Shown: positions 25,401-38,281 of the stretch, piece by piece
Layout: every line of letters begins with the position of its first letter
How positions within the stretch are numbered: the first letter of the stretch is position 1
Assembly: GCF_002911665.1 (NCBI RefSeq)
Contig: NZ_MTBP01000003.1
Span: 434,001-498,000, forward strand
Direction: 5' to 3'
Origin: Actinomadura rubteroloni
Lineage (GTDB): Bacteria > Actinomycetota > Actinomycetes > Streptosporangiales > Streptosporangiaceae
DNA length: 64,000 nucleotides
The notes under the pieces: generated by a model
What the model was told of the DNA's origin: nothing
Seen by the model: only the letters and a program-made list of their open reading frames with translations
Database searches by the model: none
Translations under genes and position numbers: made by a program

Positions 25401-28400
25401 GCCCCGCACGCTCGCCTACGACCGGCCGACCCCGGACGCCGTCGCCGACCACCTCCACGCCGAGCTGACCAACCCGGCCGCCAGACCCGCCGTTGATCGC
25501 GCCGTCGGCCCTGCCGACAACCGCGCCGCTAGCCGCGCCGCTGATCACGCCGACAACGTCGCCGTCGGCCACACCGTCGGCCACACCGTCGGCCGCGCTG
25601 CCGACCGCGCGGCTGACCGCGGCGCTGGCTCCGCCGCCAACCCGGCCGCCAACCCGGCCGCCAACCCGGCCGCCAACCCGGCCGCCAACCCGGCCGCCAA
25701 CCCGGCCGTCGGCCGCGCCACCAGCCACACCGCCGACCGTGCCGCCGATCGTGCCGCCGACCCCGCCGACAATCTCGCCGCCGACCGCGCCGCCAGCCCG
25801 GCCACTAACCTCGCCGCCAACCTCGCCTCGGAGGCGGCGGAGGCGGCGGAGGCGGCGGAGGCGGCGGGGACGGCGGGGACGGCGGGCGCGCGCGGTCCCG
25901 AGCCGATTGCGATCGTCGGCATGGCCTGCCGGTTGCCCGGCGGCGTTGCCGGTCCGGAGGACCTCTGGAACCTTGTTCGCGACGAGACAGACGCGATGGG
26001 TCCATTCCCCGACGACCGGGGATGGGACCTCGCGTCCCTCTATGACCCCGATCCCGACCGCGCGGGCCGCACTTACGTCCGCGAGGGCGCCTTTCTCGCC
26101 GACGTGGCGGGCTTCGACGCGGCGTTCTTCGGCATCGCCCCCCGCGAGGCGCTGGCGATGGACCCGCAGCAACGCCTGCTGCTCGAACTGGCGTGGGAGT
26201 CGCTGGAGCATGCGGGGCTGGACCCGTCGGCGCTGCGCGGCACCCGCACTGGCACCTACGTCGGCATGTACGGCTGGGACGCGGGCGAGACCGTCGAGGG
26301 CTACCGCCTCACCGGCGGCATGTCGAGTGTCGCGAGCGGGCGCATCGCCTACACGCTCGGGCTCGAAGGCCCTGCGGTGACGGTCGACACGGCGTGCTCG
26401 TCGTCCCTGGTCGCGGTGCATCTGGCGTGCCGGTCGCTGCGGTCGGGCGAGTCCGACCTCGCGCTGGCGGGCGGCGTGACGGTCATGGCGACGCCGAGCA
26501 TCTTCGTGGAGCTGGCACGGCAGCGCGGCCTCGCCAAGGACGCCCGGTGCAAGGCGTTCGCCGCCGCCGCCGACGGGACGGCGTGGGGCGAGGGCGCGGG
26601 ACTGCTCGTCCTGGAGCGGCTGTCGGACGCGCGCCGCAACGGCCACGATGTCCTCGCGGTGGTGGCCGGGTCCGCGACGAACCAGGACGGCGCGTCCAAC
26701 GGCCTGACCGCGCCGAACGGCCCGTCCCAGCAGCGGGTGATCCGCGCCGCGCTCGCCGACGCGGGCCTTGCGCCCGCCGACGTGGACGTGGTCGAGGCGC
26801 ACGGGACGGGCACGGCCCTCGGCGACCCGATCGAGGCGCAGGCGCTGCTCGCGGCCTACGGGCGGGAACGCGAGCGTCCGCTGCTGCTCGGCTCGCTGAA
26901 GTCGAACATCGGGCACGCGCAGGCGGCGGCGGGCGTCGCGGGACTGATCAAGACGGTCGAGGCGATCCGGCACGGGATCGTCCCGAAGACCCTGCACGTG
27001 GACGCCCCCACCCCGCACGTCGACTGGACGTCGGGCGCGGTGGAGCTGGCCACGGCCGCCCGCGCGTGGCCGGAGACCGGGCGGCCGCGCCGCGCGGGCG
27101 TGTCCTCGTTCGGCATCTCCGGCACGAACGCCCACGTCATCGTGGAACAGGCCCCCGACCCCGAACCGGCGCCCAGAGCCCAGGCGTGGGGCACCGTCCC
27201 GTGGCTCCTGTCGGCCAAGACCGAGGACGCCCTGCGCGGCCAGGCCGAACGCCTCCTCGCCCACCTCGAAGACACCGCGAACAACCCCGCCGACGTCGGT
27301 CGCTCGCTGGCCGCCCGGACGGCGTTCGAGCACCGCGCCGTCGTCCTCGGCGCCGACCGGGCCGCGCTGACGGCCGGGCTCGCCGCCGTCGCCGCCGCCG
27401 AGCCCGCGCCGGACGTCGTGCAAGGCCGGGCGGGTGAGCGGCACGGCGGGACGGTCTTCGTGTTCCCCGGCCAGGGCGGGCAGTGGCTCGGCATGGCGGC
27501 GGACCTGCTCGACCGCTCCCCGGCGTTCGCCGAAGGAATGGCCGCCTGCGCCCGGCACATCGACCCGCTCGTGGACTGGTCGCTGCTCGACGTCGCCCGC
27601 GAAACGGCCGACGACGCGTGGCTGGCGCGGGTGGACGTCGTCCAGCCCGTCCTGTTCACGGTGATGGTGTCGCTCGCCGGGCTGTGGCGCTCGCTCGGCG
27701 TCGTCCCGGACGCGGTGGTCGGCAGCTCGCAGGGCGAGATCGCCGCCGCGTGCGTCGCCGGGGCGCTGCCGCTGGACCAGGCGTGCCGGCTGATCGTGGA
27801 GCGGTCGCGGATCTTCGCCGCCGAGATGGCGGACACCGGCCGCGTCGCGTCGGTCGGCGCGGCGGTCGCGGCCGTGGAGGCGCGGCTGGCCGGTCATCCC
27901 GCGCTGTGCGTGGCGGGCGTGAACGGGCCGTCGGCCACGACGGTGGCCGGGCCGGTGGCGGAGCTGACGGCGTTCGTCGCGGAGCTGGAGGCGGCGGGCG
28001 TCCGGGCGCGGGTCGTCGCGGCGTCGGTGGCGTCGCACTCGCCGGAGGTCGAGCGGGTCCGGGCGCGGCTGGACGACGTGCTCGCGTTCGTCCGGCCGGA
28101 GAACGCCGAGGTGGCCGTCTATTCGACCGTCACCGGGACGGCCGTCGCGGGCGCCGAGCTGACGACCGCGTACTGGTACGAGAACTGCCGCCGTCCGGTC
28201 GCGTTCGAGACGGCCGTCCGGGCGCTGCTCGCCGACGGCTACCGCGACTTCGTGGAGTGCGGCCCGCACCCGGTGCTCGCGATGAACGTCGAGGAGATCG
28301 CCGAGGGCACCGGCGCGATCGTGGTCGGGACGCTGCGGCGGGGCGACGGCGGCGAGGCGCGGTTCCTGGCGTCCGCCGCCGAGCGGTACGCGCGCGGCGG

Positions 28401-31400
28401 GCCGACGGACTGGCGGCCGGTGTTCGGCGGTGCGCGCCGGGTGCCGCTGCCCGCCTACGCGTTCGAGCACGAGCGGTTCTGGCTGGAGCCGCGTGCCGGG
28501 GGTGACGCGGCCGGTCTCGGGCTCGTCGCGGCCGGGCACCCGTTCCTCGGCGCGGTCACCGACGTCCCCGAGTCCGGCGCGGTGATCCTGTCCGGGCGGC
28601 TGTCCCGGACGGCGCACGCGTGGCTGGCCGACCACACGGCGGCGGGCGCGGTCCTCGCGCCCGGCACGGCGTTCGTGGAGCTGGCGCTGCGCGCGGGCGC
28701 CGAGGTCGGCTGCGGCGACCTGCGGGAACTCGTCCTCCACACGCCGCTGACGCTGCCCGAGCGGGGCGGCGCGGCGGTCCGCGTCGTCGTGGACGAGGCG
28801 GACGAGCCCGGCTCCCGCGAGGTCGCCGTCTACTCCCGCGCCGACGGGACGGACGAGCCCTGGACCGTCCACGCGCGCGGTCGCCTCGCCGTCCCGGAAA
28901 CCGTGGAAACCCCCGGGCGGGGCGCGTGGCCGCCGCCCGGCGCGACCCCCGTCGACCTCGCCGGCGCCTACGACCGGCTCGCCGGGCGCGGCTACGGCTA
29001 CGGCCCCGCGTTCCAGGGCCTGCGGGCGCTCTGGCGGCACGGCGACGCGGTGTCGGCCGAGGTCGCGCTGCCCGGCGGCGACCCGGCCGGGTTCGGCGTC
29101 CATCCCGCGCTGCTGGACGCCGTCCTGCACGCCGCGCTCGTCGCCGCGCCGGACCGGGAGTTCGCGCTGCCGTTCGCGTTCGAGGACGTCCGGCTGTTCG
29201 CGCCGGGCGCCGACCGGCTGCGGGTGACGCTGACCCCGGCGGGACCGGACGCGGTGGCGCTGACGGCGTCCGATATGTCCGGGCGCCCGGTGCTCGCGGC
29301 CGGGTCGGTCACGCTGCGCCCGCTGTCGCCCGAGCAGCGCGCGGCGGTGTCGCGCGCCGGGCGGCCCGCGCACCGGCTACTCGCGCTGGCCTGGCCGCCG
29401 GTCGCGGTCCCCGACGCGCCGCCGGTTTCGGTGACGGCCTGGGACGCCCTCGGCCCCGGCGCGCCCGTCCCGAACGTCGTCGTGCTGAACGGCGCGTTCA
29501 CCGGCGGCACGGGCGACGTCGTCGCGTCCGTCCACGACGTGACCGCGCGCGTCCTCGCCGTGCTCCGCGAATGGCTGGCCGACGATCGGTTCCTCGGCAG
29601 CACGCTGCTCGTCGTCACCCGGAACGCGGTGGACCCGCCCGGCGGCGCCGCGCCCGACCTCGCCGCCGCCGCCGTCTGGGGCCTGGTCCGCGCGGCGCAG
29701 GCCGAGGCGCCCGGACGGTTCGTGCTGGTCGACACCGACGCGGACGTGGACGTCGCGTCCGTCGTCGCGACCGGCGAGCCGCAGGTCGCGCTCCGGTCGG
29801 GCGTGCTGCGCGCGGCGCGGCTGGCCCCGGTGCGCCCGGCGCCGGGCGGCGGGTTCGACGCGTCCGGGACGGTCCTGGTCACCGGCGGGACGGGCGGGCT
29901 CGGCGCCGCGCTGGCCCGGCACCTCGTCTCCGAGCACGGCGTCCGGCGGCTCGTCCTCGCCGGGCGGCGCGGCCCGGACGCCCCCGGCGCCGCCGAACTG
30001 CTCGCCGACCTGGCCGAACGCGGCGCCGACGCGCGGGCCGTGCGCTGCGACGTGTCCGACCGCGCCGCCGTGGCCGCCCTGGTCGGCGGGATCGCGGAGC
30101 TGACGGCGGTCGTCCACACGGCCGGCGTCCTGGACGACGGCCTGATCGAAGCGCTGACGCCCGAGCGCATGGACGCCGTCCTCGCGCCCAAGGCCGACGC
30201 CGCCTGGTACCTGCACGAGACGATCCCCGAGGCCGCGACGCTCGTCCTGTTCTCCTCGGTGATGGCCGTGACCAGCGGACCGGGCCAGGGCAACTACGCG
30301 GCGGCCAACGCGTTCCTCGACGCCCTCGCCGCCCACCGCCGCGCCGGCGGACGGCCCGCGCTGTCGATCGGCTGGGGCCTGTGGACCCGGACGACCGGGA
30401 TGGCCGAACAGCTTCGCGACGCCGACATCGTCCGGCTCAACCGGCAGGGTCTCGCCGAGATGCCCGTCGCCGACGGCCTCGCGCTGTTCGACGCGGCCGT
30501 CGCGCAGGACCGCGCCCACGTCGTCGCGGCGGCGCTGGACGCGGCGGCCCTCCAGGTCTCGGCGGGGATCGGGGCGCTGCCGCCGGTGCTGCGCGACCTC
30601 GTCCCGGCGGCGCGGCCCGCCCCGGCCGCGTCCGTCGAACCCGGCGACGTGCTCGCGCTCATCCGCAGCCAGACCGCCGTCGTGCTCGGCCACGGCGGCG
30701 CGGACCGCGTCGCGCCGGACCGGACGTTCCGCGACCTCGGCTTCGACTCGCTGACGGCCGTCGAACTGCGCAACCGGCTGAAGGCGGCCACCGGCCTCGC
30801 TCTCCCGGCGGCGGTCGTGTTCGACTACCCGACGCCGTCCGCGCTCGCCGCGTACCTGAGCGACCGCGTCGCGGGCACCGAAGCGCGTCCGGACGACGCT
30901 CCGGTGGCCGTCGACGCCGCCGATCCGATCGTCATCGTCGGGATGGGCTGCCGTTTCCCCGGCGCGTCCTCGCCCGACGAGCTGTGGGACGTCGTCGCGA
31001 ACGCCCGCGACGTCACGTCCGGCCCCCCGGACGACCGGGGCTGGGACCTCGCCGCGCTGCCCGTCGACCGGGGCGGCTTCCTGCCCGACGCCGCCGCGTT
31101 CGACGCCGCGTTCTTCGGCGTCAACCCGCGCGAGGCGGCGGCGATGGACCCGCAGCAGCGGCTCCTGCTCGAAGTGTCCTGGGAGGCGCTGGAACGGGCC
31201 GGGATCGCGCCCGGCTCGCTCACGGGCAGCCGCACGGGCGTGTTCGCCGGGCTGCTCGCGCAGGAGTACGGCATCGGCGTGGACGAGGCGGCGGCCGGGG
31301 TCGCGGGCTACCGCCTGACGGGCAGCTCGGGCAGCGTCGCGTCCGGCCGCGTCGCCTACGCGCTCGGGCTCGAAGGCCCGGCGGTGACCGTGGACACGGC

Positions 31401-34400
31401 GTGCTCGTCGTCGCTCGCGGCCGTCCACCTCGCGGCGCAGTCGCTGCGCGCGGGCGAGTGCGACCTCGCGCTCGCCGGGGCCGCTACCGTCATGGCGACG
31501 CCGCGCGTGTTCGCCGAGTTCGCCCTCCAGCGCGGCCTGGCCGCCGACGGGCGCTGCAAGCCGTTCGCGGCGGCGGCCGACGGCACCGGCTGGAGCGAGG
31601 GCGCGGGCGTGCTCGTCCTGGAACGGCTGTCGCGGGCGCTCGACCTCGGACACCGGGTGCTCGCGGTGGTCCGGGGGAGCGCGGTGAACCAGGACGGCGC
31701 GTCCAACGGGCTCACCGCGCCCAACGGGCCGTCCCAGCAGCGGGTGATCCGGGCGGCGCTCGCGAACGCCGGGCTGTCGGCCGGCGACGTGGACGTCGTG
31801 GAGGCGCACGGCACCGGGACCGTCCTCGGCGACCCGATCGAGGCCGAGGCGATCATCGCGACGTACGGGCGGGAGCGCGCGGTTCCGCTGCTCCTCGGCT
31901 CGGTGAAGTCCAACCTCGGGCACACCCAGGCGGCGGCGGGCATGGCCGGGATCATCAAGACGGTCGCGGCGATGCGGCACGGGACCGTCCCGCCGACCCT
32001 GCACGTGGACGCGCCCACCCCGCACGTCTCGTGGACGGACACCGTCGTGCTCGCTCGCGGCGCGGTGCCCTGGCCCGAGACGGGACGGCCGCGCCGCGCC
32101 GGGGTGTCGGCCTTCGGGATCTCCGGGACGAACGCGCACCTCATCCTCGAACAGGCCCCCGCCGCTCCCGAAGCCGCGGCCGGGCCGCCGCTTCCCGTCG
32201 TGCCGCTGGTGCTGTCGGCGCGGAGCGCGACCGCGCTGCGCGGGCAGGCCGCCCGGCTGCTGGCGACCGTCCGCTCCGGCGCCGATCCGGCGGACGTCGG
32301 CGCCGCGCTCGTCACGACCCGGACGCCGTTCGAGCGCCGCGCGGTGGTCGTCGGCACCGACCCGGACGAGCTGGCCGCGCGTCTGGCGAAGGTGGCGGAC
32401 GGGGCCGTCCGGTCTCCCTCGGCCGCGGCGACGACGGTCTTCCTCTACCCCGGGCACGGGAGCCAGTACGCGGGCATGGGCCGCGGGCTCGCCGCCGCGT
32501 TCCCGGTGTTCGCGGACGCGTTCGCCGAGGTCTGCGGTGCGCTGGACCCGCATCTGGACCGTCCGCTGGCGTCCGTCCTGGACGACGCGGACCTGCTGAA
32601 CCGGACCGAGTACACCCAGCCCGCGCTGTTCGCCGTCGAGGTCGCGCTGACCCGGCTGCTCGGCGCGTGGGGCGTCCGGCCCGGCCTCCTGCTCGGACAC
32701 TCCCTGGGCGAGCTGGCGGCGGCGCACGTGGCCGGGGTGCTGTCGCTGCCGGACGCATCCCGGCTGGTCGCGGCGCGCGGACGCGCGATGCGGAGCCTGC
32801 CGCCCGGCCGGATGGCGCAGATCCGCGCGAGCGCCGACGAGGTCGCGCGGTCGCTGGACGAGCTGGGCTCGGGCGCGTCCGTCGCGGCCGAGAACGCGCC
32901 CGACGCGACCGTCGTGTCCGGGCCGGCGGGCGAGATCGAGCGGGTCGTCGCGCTGTGGCGGTCGCGGGGCCGCCGGGCGGTGCGGCTGCCGGTCGCCCAC
33001 GCGTTCCACTCCTCGGACCTGGACGGCGTCCTGGACGAGTTCGCCGCCGTCGCCGGGGAGGTCGCCTACCGGCCCCCGGAGATCCCGGTCGTCGCGAACC
33101 TGACGGGGCGGCTCGCGTCCGGGGACGACCTCATGTCGGCCGGGTACTGGGTGCGGCAGGCGCGCGAGCCCGTCCGGTTCGCGTCCGGCCTCGGCCGCGC
33201 CGGGGACGGGGCCGTGTTCCTGGAGGTCGGGCCGGGGCGTGCGCTGTCGTCGCTCGCGGCGCAGTCCGCGACGGGCGCCGCGCTCCCGACGCTGCGGCAC
33301 GACCGTCCCGAGCCGGTGACGCTCGTGACCGCGCTCGGCGAACTGTCCGCCCGGGACGTCCCGGTGGACTGGCCCGCCTACTTCGGCGCCCGCCCGCCCG
33401 TGGACCTGCCGACCTACGCCTTCGACCGCCCCCGGTTCTGGCTGCTGCCCGAACCCGCCGCCGACGCGACCGACCTCGGCTTCGACACCGCCGACCACCC
33501 CGTCCTGACCACGCGGATGGAGACGCCCGGCACCCTCATCCTGTCCGGACGCCTGGCGTCCGGCGGCTGGGCGGCCGACCACGTCGTCGGCGGCGCCGCG
33601 TCCGCGCCCGGCACGCTGTTCCTCGAACTCGCGGCCCGCGCGTGCGCGGAGGTCGGCGCCGACGTCGTGCGGGAACTGATCCTGCGGACGCCGCTCGTCC
33701 TGCCCGCCCCGGGCGTCGCGATGCAGGTCGTCGTCCGATCCGGCGAGCCCGGAACCTGGGACGTGACGATCTCCTCGCGCACCGCCGACGGCCCCTGGAC
33801 CGTCCACGCCACGGGCACACTCGCCGCCGCGCCGGACCCCGCGCTGGACGCGGTGCCGGTGAGGCTCCCGTCCGGCGCGGTCCCCGTCGGCCTGGACGAC
33901 GCGTACGCGCGGCTCGCCGACCTGGGCTTCGCGCACGGCCCGGCGTTCCGGGGCCTGCGGTCGCTGTGGCGCGCGGACGACACCGTGTACGCCGAGGTCG
34001 GCACCCCGGACGGCGTGGACGTCGCCGGTTTCGGCCTCCACCCGGCACTGCTGGACGCCGCGCTCCAAGGCTGGCTGGCGGCCGGCCCCGGGCGCGCGCT
34101 CGTCCCGTTCGCCATCGAGGACGCGACACTCCACATGCCCGGCGCCGGGCACCTGCGCGTCCGCCTCACCCCGGCGGGCCCGGACGCGGTCGCGATCGCA
34201 GTGGCGGATGCGGACGGCCGCCCGGTGCTGACGGTCCGCTCGATGCGGACGCGTCCGATACCGCCCGGCGGATTCCGCGCCCCCGTCCGCCTGCACGCGC
34301 TGACCTGGACCCCCGCGACGACCCAGCCGCAGGAAATCCCGCAGCTGGAAGCACCGGACGTCCCCCAACCGGCGGCGGCCAACCAGCAGCGGGAGGCGCC

Positions 34401-36276
34401 GGACGTCCCGGCGGCGGCGAACATTCTGGTGTCCGACGCGTTCGTGAGGGACGTGCCGGTGCTGGAGGTGCCGGACGTCGGGCTCCATGAGGCGGTGCGC
34501 ACCGTGTTGTGCGCGCTGCAGGACGCGGAGGGGCGCCTGGCCGTCGTCACGCGCGGCGCGGTGGCGCTGCCCGGCGAGGACGTGACAAGTCTGCCCGGCG
34601 CGGCCGTCTGGGGCTTGATCCGCTCGGCGCAGGTCGAGGAACCCGGCCGGTTCGTCCTGGTGGACACCGACGGCTCGCTGGATCTCGCCACCGTGCTCGC
34701 CACGGGCGCGCCGCAGCTCGTCATCCGGAACGATGTTCCGTATGTGCCGGGGCTGGCTCCGCTGCCCGAGTGTGGAGCGGAAGCGTTCCCAGCCGACGGC
34801 ACGGTCCTCATCACCGGCGGGACAGGCGGTCTTGGCGCTGTGCTGGCCCGTCACCTGGCCGCCGCGCACGGCGTCCGGAAGCTCGTACTCGTCAGCCGCC
34901 GGGGCCCCGCCGCGCCCGGCGCGGACCGGCTCCGCGCCGACCTCGCCGAGCTGGGCGCGACCGCCGCGATCAGCGCGTGCGACGTCGCCGACGGCGCGGC
35001 CGTGGCCCGCCTGGTGGCCGGGATCCCGGACCTGACGGCCGTCGTCCACACGGCCGGGGTGCTGGACGACGGCGTCCTCGGCTCCCTCGCGCCCGACCGC
35101 GTCGACCCCGTCCTCGCCGCGAAGGCGGACGCCGCCGGGCACCTGCACGACGCGACGCGCGACCGCGAGCTGCGGGCCTTCGTGCTGTTCTCGTCCGTCG
35201 CGGGCACGCTCGGCTCGGCCGGTCAGGCCGGTTACGCGGCGGCGAACGCCTACCTGGACGGCCTCGCCGCGCACCGCCGGGCGCACGGCCTGCCCGCCGT
35301 CTCGATCGCGTGGGGCGTGTGGGCGCGGCGCGACGGCATGACCGCCCATCTCCGGGACGTCGACCTGGCCCGTCTCAGCCACCGCGGCCTCAAGCCCTTC
35401 TCGACGGCCGAGGGCCTCGCGATGTTCGACGCGTCCCTTGCATCGCCCCACCCCGCCGTCACAGCCCTCGGCCCGCACCACACCCCGGCCGCCGCGCCGA
35501 CCCACCCGCCGCGCCACGCGTCAGACCGCGCAACGAGCGGCGCGACTGGCCGCGCGATGGGCCGAGCAACAGCGGGAGCGGTGGGCGATGCGGCGAGCCG
35601 CCCGACAGGCGATGCGATGGGCTGGGCGGCTGGCCGCTCGGCGGTGGGCGGTACGTCGGACCGTGCGACGGGCTGGTCGGCCGATGGCACGGCGAGCAGC
35701 ACGGCGGAGTGGTCGGCGGACGGTGCGTCGGGCCGGGCTGAGGATCATGAGACCGGCTGGGTGACGGGCCGCGCGGCGGACCGGGCGACGCATCGCGCGG
35801 CGAGTGGCGCGGTGGAGTGGGCGGCGGGTGGTGCGTCGGGCCGGGTCGTGGATCGGGCGGCGGGTGGCGTCGGCGGGGACGATCCGGTGGAGCTGCGCAG
35901 GCAGCTTGCCGCGCTGGATCCCGACGGGCGGCGGCGCCGGGTGCTGGATCTGCTCGGCCGACGTGTCGCGGAGGTGCTCGGGCACGGGGACGGGGACGTC
36001 GAACCCGACCGCAGCTTCCGTGATCTCGGGTTCGACTCGCTCACCGCCGTCGAGCTGCGCAACGCGCTGACCGCCCTGACCGGCACGCCGCTCCCGGCGA
36101 CGGTCGTCTTCGAGTACCCGACCCCCGCCGCGCTCGCCGACCACCTGAACCGGACCGTCCTCGGGACGGACGCGGCGGCGGAACCGGTGCGGCAGAACCC
36201 GGAGGAGCTGATCGAGGCGATGGACGCCGAGCAACTGATCGAGGCCGCGCTGCGCGGCCGGACCGGTCCGCGATGA
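22432..36276 (+). CDS. Modular type I polyketide synthase: loading module plus two extension modules
   Basis: A 4614-residue protein. Domains by approximate residue: KSQ 4-400 (Gln150 in DTGQSSSL replaces the cysteine, so it decarboxylates the primer); AT 491-870 (Ser649 in GHSQGE, YASH 749-752, methylmalonyl type); ACP (Ser972). Module 1: KS 1157-1575 (Cys1322), AT 1673-2015 (GSSQGE, VASH, methylmalonyl type), DH (His2068, Asp2229), KR (LDD 2567-2569, B-type; Tyr2622), ACP (Ser2773). Module 2: KS (Cys2991), AT (Ser3424, HAFH 3523-3526, malonyl type), DH (His3717, Asp3875), KR (LDD 4211, Tyr4268), ACP (Ser4536). A C-terminal acidic docking helix follows. No thioesterase. Predicted chain: 4-methylhepta-2,4-dienoyl. 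GAGGAG precedes ATG 22432. Confidence 0.95.
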   Translation: MTAVAIIGMSARLPGADGPDEFWELLRSGTDAVGEPPPGRDAPRAGGFLADVAGFDAALFGIAPREAVAMDPHQRLTLELGWAALEHARLAPDRLSGTDTGVFVAAPGDAYATAVRDHYTFTGRQRSMVANRLSYALGLRGPSLTVDTGQSSSLVAVHLAASSLRAGECDLAVAGGVSLMLAAETGLAELGALSPDGRCHVFDARANGFVRGEGGGLVVLKRLADALSDGDRVLAVVLGSAVNNGGRERGLTVPSASAQAALIGRACRRAGVDPAAVGYVELHGTGTAVGDPVEAAALGTALGIAPGRVRPLRVGSVKTNIGHLEGAAGIAGLLKTVLGLAHRHLPASLHYATPNPAIPLDELNLSVQDTPGPWPDGRAIAGVSSFGLGGTNCHVVVAEPETRPVEPRAQGPAEVPWVLSAQTAAALRGQARNLRDVSGDARDIGFSLVTTRAELEHRAVVLGGDALGAVAAGQPHARAVTGRARSRSRTVFVFPGQGAQWAGMGRALAASSPVFAARLRECADALAEFTGWSLLDVLAGGPIGGPVDGPISGPKGGPNGGPNGGADGGAKGGPDGCPNGGPDRGPDSGPLGGLDGDPVGGAFGGPDGGLVDGLDRVDVVQPALWAIMVALAAQWRALGVEPDAVVGHSQGEIAAACVAGALSLRDAARVVALRGRALTELAGTGGMASVALPAEAVAGRLARWDGRLSIAAVNGPESSVVSGEPDALAAFTAACEADGIRVRTVPVDYASHSAHVEAIRDRLLRDLAPVTPRTPEIPFRSAVRDMPPDAPLDAAYWYANLRRTVDFAPAARALAEADDTVFIEVSPHPVLTTAVQEATGCDAVPTLRRDDGDLGRFLLSAAEAYVRGVPVDWRPACGADARSTDLPTYAFQRKRYWLDRPEETTAAITMPEPDAEPGAEPDLADRVAALPPDAGRRLLGDLVRATAAALLGHPGPDTIENGTSFRDLGFDSHTSVALRDKLSAATGRPLPRTLAYDRPTPDAVADHLHAELTNPAARPAVDRAVGPADNRAASRAADHADNVAVGHTVGHTVGRAADRAADRGAGSAANPAANPAANPAANPAANPAANPAVGRATSHTADRAADRAADPADNLAADRAASPATNLAANLASEAAEAAEAAEAAGTAGTAGARGPEPIAIVGMACRLPGGVAGPEDLWNLVRDETDAMGPFPDDRGWDLASLYDPDPDRAGRTYVREGAFLADVAGFDAAFFGIAPREALAMDPQQRLLLELAWESLEHAGLDPSALRGTRTGTYVGMYGWDAGETVEGYRLTGGMSSVASGRIAYTLGLEGPAVTVDTACSSSLVAVHLACRSLRSGESDLALAGGVTVMATPSIFVELARQRGLAKDARCKAFAAAADGTAWGEGAGLLVLERLSDARRNGHDVLAVVAGSATNQDGASNGLTAPNGPSQQRVIRAALADAGLAPADVDVVEAHGTGTALGDPIEAQALLAAYGRERERPLLLGSLKSNIGHAQAAAGVAGLIKTVEAIRHGIVPKTLHVDAPTPHVDWTSGAVELATAARAWPETGRPRRAGVSSFGISGTNAHVIVEQAPDPEPAPRAQAWGTVPWLLSAKTEDALRGQAERLLAHLEDTANNPADVGRSLAARTAFEHRAVVLGADRAALTAGLAAVAAAEPAPDVVQGRAGERHGGTVFVFPGQGGQWLGMAADLLDRSPAFAEGMAACARHIDPLVDWSLLDVARETADDAWLARVDVVQPVLFTVMVSLAGLWRSLGVVPDAVVGSSQGEIAAACVAGALPLDQACRLIVERSRIFAAEMADTGRVASVGAAVAAVEARLAGHPALCVAGVNGPSATTVAGPVAELTAFVAELEAAGVRARVVAASVASHSPEVERVRARLDDVLAFVRPENAEVAVYSTVTGTAVAGAELTTAYWYENCRRPVAFETAVRALLADGYRDFVECGPHPVLAMNVEEIAEGTGAIVVGTLRRGDGGEARFLASAAERYARGGPTDWRPVFGGARRVPLPAYAFEHERFWLEPRAGGDAAGLGLVAAGHPFLGAVTDVPESGAVILSGRLSRTAHAWLADHTAAGAVLAPGTAFVELALRAGAEVGCGDLRELVLHTPLTLPERGGAAVRVVVDEADEPGSREVAVYSRADGTDEPWTVHARGRLAVPETVETPGRGAWPPPGATPVDLAGAYDRLAGRGYGYGPAFQGLRALWRHGDAVSAEVALPGGDPAGFGVHPALLDAVLHAALVAAPDREFALPFAFEDVRLFAPGADRLRVTLTPAGPDAVALTASDMSGRPVLAAGSVTLRPLSPEQRAAVSRAGRPAHRLLALAWPPVAVPDAPPVSVTAWDALGPGAPVPNVVVLNGAFTGGTGDVVASVHDVTARVLAVLREWLADDRFLGSTLLVVTRNAVDPPGGAAPDLAAAAVWGLVRAAQAEAPGRFVLVDTDADVDVASVVATGEPQVALRSGVLRAARLAPVRPAPGGGFDASGTVLVTGGTGGLGAALARHLVSEHGVRRLVLAGRRGPDAPGAAELLADLAERGADARAVRCDVSDRAAVAALVGGIAELTAVVHTAGVLDDGLIEALTPERMDAVLAPKADAAWYLHETIPEAATLVLFSSVMAVTSGPGQGNYAAANAFLDALAAHRRAGGRPALSIGWGLWTRTTGMAEQLRDADIVRLNRQGLAEMPVADGLALFDAAVAQDRAHVVAAALDAAALQVSAGIGALPPVLRDLVPAARPAPAASVEPGDVLALIRSQTAVVLGHGGADRVAPDRTFRDLGFDSLTAVELRNRLKAATGLALPAAVVFDYPTPSALAAYLSDRVAGTEARPDDAPVAVDAADPIVIVGMGCRFPGASSPDELWDVVANARDVTSGPPDDRGWDLAALPVDRGGFLPDAAAFDAAFFGVNPREAAAMDPQQRLLLEVSWEALERAGIAPGSLTGSRTGVFAGLLAQEYGIGVDEAAAGVAGYRLTGSSGSVASGRVAYALGLEGPAVTVDTACSSSLAAVHLAAQSLRAGECDLALAGAATVMATPRVFAEFALQRGLAADGRCKPFAAAADGTGWSEGAGVLVLERLSRALDLGHRVLAVVRGSAVNQDGASNGLTAPNGPSQQRVIRAALANAGLSAGDVDVVEAHGTGTVLGDPIEAEAIIATYGRERAVPLLLGSVKSNLGHTQAAAGMAGIIKTVAAMRHGTVPPTLHVDAPTPHVSWTDTVVLARGAVPWPETGRPRRAGVSAFGISGTNAHLILEQAPAAPEAAAGPPLPVVPLVLSARSATALRGQAARLLATVRSGADPADVGAALVTTRTPFERRAVVVGTDPDELAARLAKVADGAVRSPSAAATTVFLYPGHGSQYAGMGRGLAAAFPVFADAFAEVCGALDPHLDRPLASVLDDADLLNRTEYTQPALFAVEVALTRLLGAWGVRPGLLLGHSLGELAAAHVAGVLSLPDASRLVAARGRAMRSLPPGRMAQIRASADEVARSLDELGSGASVAAENAPDATVVSGPAGEIERVVALWRSRGRRAVRLPVAHAFHSSDLDGVLDEFAAVAGEVAYRPPEIPVVANLTGRLASGDDLMSAGYWVRQAREPVRFASGLGRAGDGAVFLEVGPGRALSSLAAQSATGAALPTLRHDRPEPVTLVTALGELSARDVPVDWPAYFGARPPVDLPTYAFDRPRFWLLPEPAADATDLGFDTADHPVLTTRMETPGTLILSGRLASGGWAADHVVGGAASAPGTLFLELAARACAEVGADVVRELILRTPLVLPAPGVAMQVVVRSGEPGTWDVTISSRTADGPWTVHATGTLAAAPDPALDAVPVRLPSGAVPVGLDDAYARLADLGFAHGPAFRGLRSLWRADDTVYAEVGTPDGVDVAGFGLHPALLDAALQGWLAAGPGRALVPFAIEDATLHMPGAGHLRVRLTPAGPDAVAIAVADADGRPVLTVRSMRTRPIPPGGFRAPVRLHALTWTPATTQPQEIPQLEAPDVPQPAAANQQREAPDVPAAANILVSDAFVRDVPVLEVPDVGLHEAVRTVLCALQDAEGRLAVVTRGAVALPGEDVTSLPGAAVWGLIRSAQVEEPGRFVLVDTDGSLDLATVLATGAPQLVIRNDVPYVPGLAPLPECGAEAFPADGTVLITGGTGGLGAVLARHLAAAHGVRKLVLVSRRGPAAPGADRLRADLAELGATAAISACDVADGAAVARLVAGIPDLTAVVHTAGVLDDGVLGSLAPDRVDPVLAAKADAAGHLHDATRDRELRAFVLFSSVAGTLGSAGQAGYAAANAYLDGLAAHRRAHGLPAVSIAWGVWARRDGMTAHLRDVDLARLSHRGLKPFSTAEGLAMFDASLASPHPAVTALGPHHTPAAAPTHPPRHASDRATSGATGRAMGRATAGAVGDAASRPTGDAMGWAAGRSAVGGTSDRATGWSADGTASSTAEWSADGASGRAEDHETGWVTGRAADRATHRAASGAVEWAAGGASGRVVDRAAGGVGGDDPVELRRQLAALDPDGRRRRVLDLLGRRVAEVLGHGDGDVEPDRSFRDLGFDSLTAVELRNALTALTGTPLPATVVFEYPTPAALADHLNRTVLGTDAAAEPVRQNPEELIEAMDAEQLIEAALRGRTGPR
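24049..24276 (+). repeat. Nineteen 12-bp units inserted in the loading AT domain
   Basis: Imperfect tandem units of the form ggcggtccgaac encode a Gly-Gly-Pro-x ladder of about 76 residues, between [11 protein letters not shown] and [10 protein letters not shown] of the loading AT. Normal ATs have only a short loop there. All units are multiples of three, so the frame is kept. Confidence 0.9.
25480..25890 (+). repeat. Low-complexity linker with six 12-bp units between loading ACP and first KS
   Basis: Six units of aacccggccgcc (the last ending gtc) at 25639-25710 encode Asn-Pro-Ala-Ala repeats. They are flanked by doubled gtcggccacacc and a gaggcggcg run near 25831-25865. The linker of about 135 residues is far longer than the usual 20-40. 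Confidence 0.85.
35515..35880 (+). repeat. Low-complexity Ala/Gly/Arg linker between KR and ACP of module 2
   Basis: About 120 residues of recurring short motifs ([28 protein letters not shown]) separate the KR from the ACP, where about 30 residues is usual. Units are irregular, so expansion and decay is likely. Frame is preserved. Confidence 0.65.
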
Positions 36277-38270
36277 GCGCGGGCACCGAGGCGCGGCTGG
36301 TGGCGGCGCTGCGCGAGGCGCTGAAGGAGATCGAGCGGCTGCGGGCGCACGGCGCGGACGCGTCCGACCCGGTCGCGATCGTCGGCGTGGGCTGTCGCCT
36401 GCCCGGCGGCATCGCGTCGCCGGACGACCTGTGGGACGCGGTCGCCGCCGGACGCGACGCGATCTCCGGATTCCCCGCCGACCGGGGCTGGGACCTGGAT
36501 GCCTTGTACGACCCGGATCCGGACCGTCCGGGCACCTTCTACGTCCGCGAGGGCGGCTTCCTCGACGACGCCGCCGGGTTCGACGCCGCCTTCTTCGGCA
36601 TCGGCGCGGGCGAGGCCACCGCGATGGACCCGCAGCAGCGGCTGCTGCTGGAGGTCGTGTGGGAGGCGCTGGAGCACGCGGGCATCGACCCGCACGCGCT
36701 GGCGGGCACCGACACGGGCGTCTTCGCGGGCGCGATGGCCCAGGAGTACGCGGCGGGGGACGCCGCCGCCGACGGCCACCGCCTCACCGGGACGGCCGGC
36801 AGCGTCGTCTCCGGCCGCGTCGCCTACACGCTCGGCCTCGCGGGACCCGCGCTGACCGTGGACACGGCGTGCTCGTCGTCGCTGGTGGCCGTCCACCTCG
36901 CCGCGCGCTCGCTGCGGACGGGCGAGTGCGATCTCGCGCTCGCGGGCGGCGTGACCGTCATGGCGACGCCGCGCGCGTTCGTGGACCTGGCGCGCCAGCG
37001 CGGTCTGTCGCCGGGCGGCCGGTGCCGGTCGTTCGCCGCGTCCGCCGACGGGACGGCCTGGAGCGAGGGCGCGGGCGTGCTCGTCCTGGAACGCCTGTCG
37101 GACGCCGAGCGCCGGGGCCACCGGGTGCTCGCGCTCGTGCGCGGCAGCGCGGTCAACCAGGACGGCGCGTCCAACGGCCTGACCGCGCCGAGCGGCCTCG
37201 CCCAGCAGCGCGTCATCCGGGCGGCCCTCGCCGACGCGGGCCTCGCGCCCGCCGACGTGGACGTGGTCGAGGCGCACGGGACGGGCACCGTCCTCGGCGA
37301 CCCGATCGAGGCCCGCGCGATCCTCGCCGCCTACGGCCGGGACCGCGAGCGTCCGCTGCTGCTCGGCTCGGTGAAGTCCAACCTCGGGCACACGCAGGCC
37401 GCGGCGGGCATCGCGGGCCTCGCCAAGATGATCGCCGCGATGCGGCACGGCACGGTGCCCCGCACCTTGCACGTCGACGCGCCGACCCCGCACGTGGACT
37501 GGACGGACGGCGGCGTCGCGCTCGTGACCGACCCCGTGGACTGGCCCGCGTCGGACCGGCCGCGCCGCGCGGCGGTGTCGTCCTTCGGCATCTCCGGCAC
37601 CAACGCGCACGTGATCGTCGAGGAGGCGCCCGCGCCCACGCCGGACGCGCCGCGCCGCCCGCCGGACGCGATCCCGTGGGTCCTGTCCGCCAAGACCCCG
37701 GCGGCGCTCGCCGAGCAGGCCCGCCGCCTGCTCGCCCACGCGGAGCACCACGACCCGCTCGACATCGCCTACTCGCTCGCGACGACCCGCGCGCGGTTCG
37801 CCCACCGCGCGGCCGTCGTCGGCGCCACCACCGACGAGCTGACCGCCGGGCTGCGAAAGACGGCCGCCGGGCACGCGCCCGTCCCGCCGGACGGCCCCGC
37901 GCGCCGCTTCGTGGCCGGCGAGGACGTCGACTGGACGGCCGTGTTCGCCGGCTCGGGCGCCCGCCGCGTCGACCTGCCGACCTACCCGTTCGAGCGGCGC
38001 CGCTTCTGGCCGGGCACGCCCGCGTCCGCGCCGGCCGAAGGGCCGCTCGTGGAACTGGTGCGCGCGGCCGTCCTGGAGGTCGTCCCCGGCGAGCCGCCCG
38101 GCCCGGACGACGACCTGGTCGACCGGGGCCTGACCTCGCTCACCGCCGTCGAGCTGCGCAGCCGCCTGCACGAGCTGACCGGCGTCCGGATCACGCTGGC
38201 CGAGATCTTCGACGACCCGACGATCCGCGCGCTGGCCGAGCGGTCCGCACCCGTCTACGTCCACGACTGA
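36273..38270 (+). CDS. Type I PKS KS-ACP protein lacking an acyltransferase core
   Basis: A 665-residue protein. Residues 5-27 are a docking coiled coil ([20 protein letters not shown]), matching the acidic tail of the preceding PKS. KS occupies about 33-455 with Cys200 in DTACSSSL and both His motifs (EAHGTGT, KSNLGHT). The KS-to-AT adaptor is present ([16 protein letters not shown] to GHAPVPPD). The post-AT linker [15 protein letters not shown] follows only about 35 residues later, so the AT core of about 290 residues is absent. ACP is at 590-655 with Ser622 in [11 protein letters not shown]. No KR, DH or TE. It overlaps the preceding gene by 4 bp. Confidence 0.92.
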   Translation: MSAGTEARLVAALREALKEIERLRAHGADASDPVAIVGVGCRLPGGIASPDDLWDAVAAGRDAISGFPADRGWDLDALYDPDPDRPGTFYVREGGFLDDAAGFDAAFFGIGAGEATAMDPQQRLLLEVVWEALEHAGIDPHALAGTDTGVFAGAMAQEYAAGDAAADGHRLTGTAGSVVSGRVAYTLGLAGPALTVDTACSSSLVAVHLAARSLRTGECDLALAGGVTVMATPRAFVDLARQRGLSPGGRCRSFAASADGTAWSEGAGVLVLERLSDAERRGHRVLALVRGSAVNQDGASNGLTAPSGLAQQRVIRAALADAGLAPADVDVVEAHGTGTVLGDPIEARAILAAYGRDRERPLLLGSVKSNLGHTQAAAGIAGLAKMIAAMRHGTVPRTLHVDAPTPHVDWTDGGVALVTDPVDWPASDRPRRAAVSSFGISGTNAHVIVEEAPAPTPDAPRRPPDAIPWVLSAKTPAALAEQARRLLAHAEHHDPLDIAYSLATTRARFAHRAAVVGATTDELTAGLRKTAAGHAPVPPDGPARRFVAGEDVDWTAVFAGSGARRVDLPTYPFERRRFWPGTPASAPAEGPLVELVRAAVLEVVPGEPPGPDDDLVDRGLTSLTAVELRSRLHELTGVRITLAEIFDDPTIRALAERSAPVYVHD

Positions 38271-38281
38271 AGGGGAGCCCC

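Noticed and set aside
24049-25710. Possible CRISPR-like or minisatellite locus
   Set aside because: The repeats are 12 bp, tandem without spacers and in frame within catalytic PKS domains, so they are coding repeats.
29377-35517. A long open frame of over 2000 codons on the minus strand opposite the PKS
   Set aside because: It is a GC-rich antisense shadow: Arg/Gly/Val-rich with no domain, while the plus frame has complete PKS domains.
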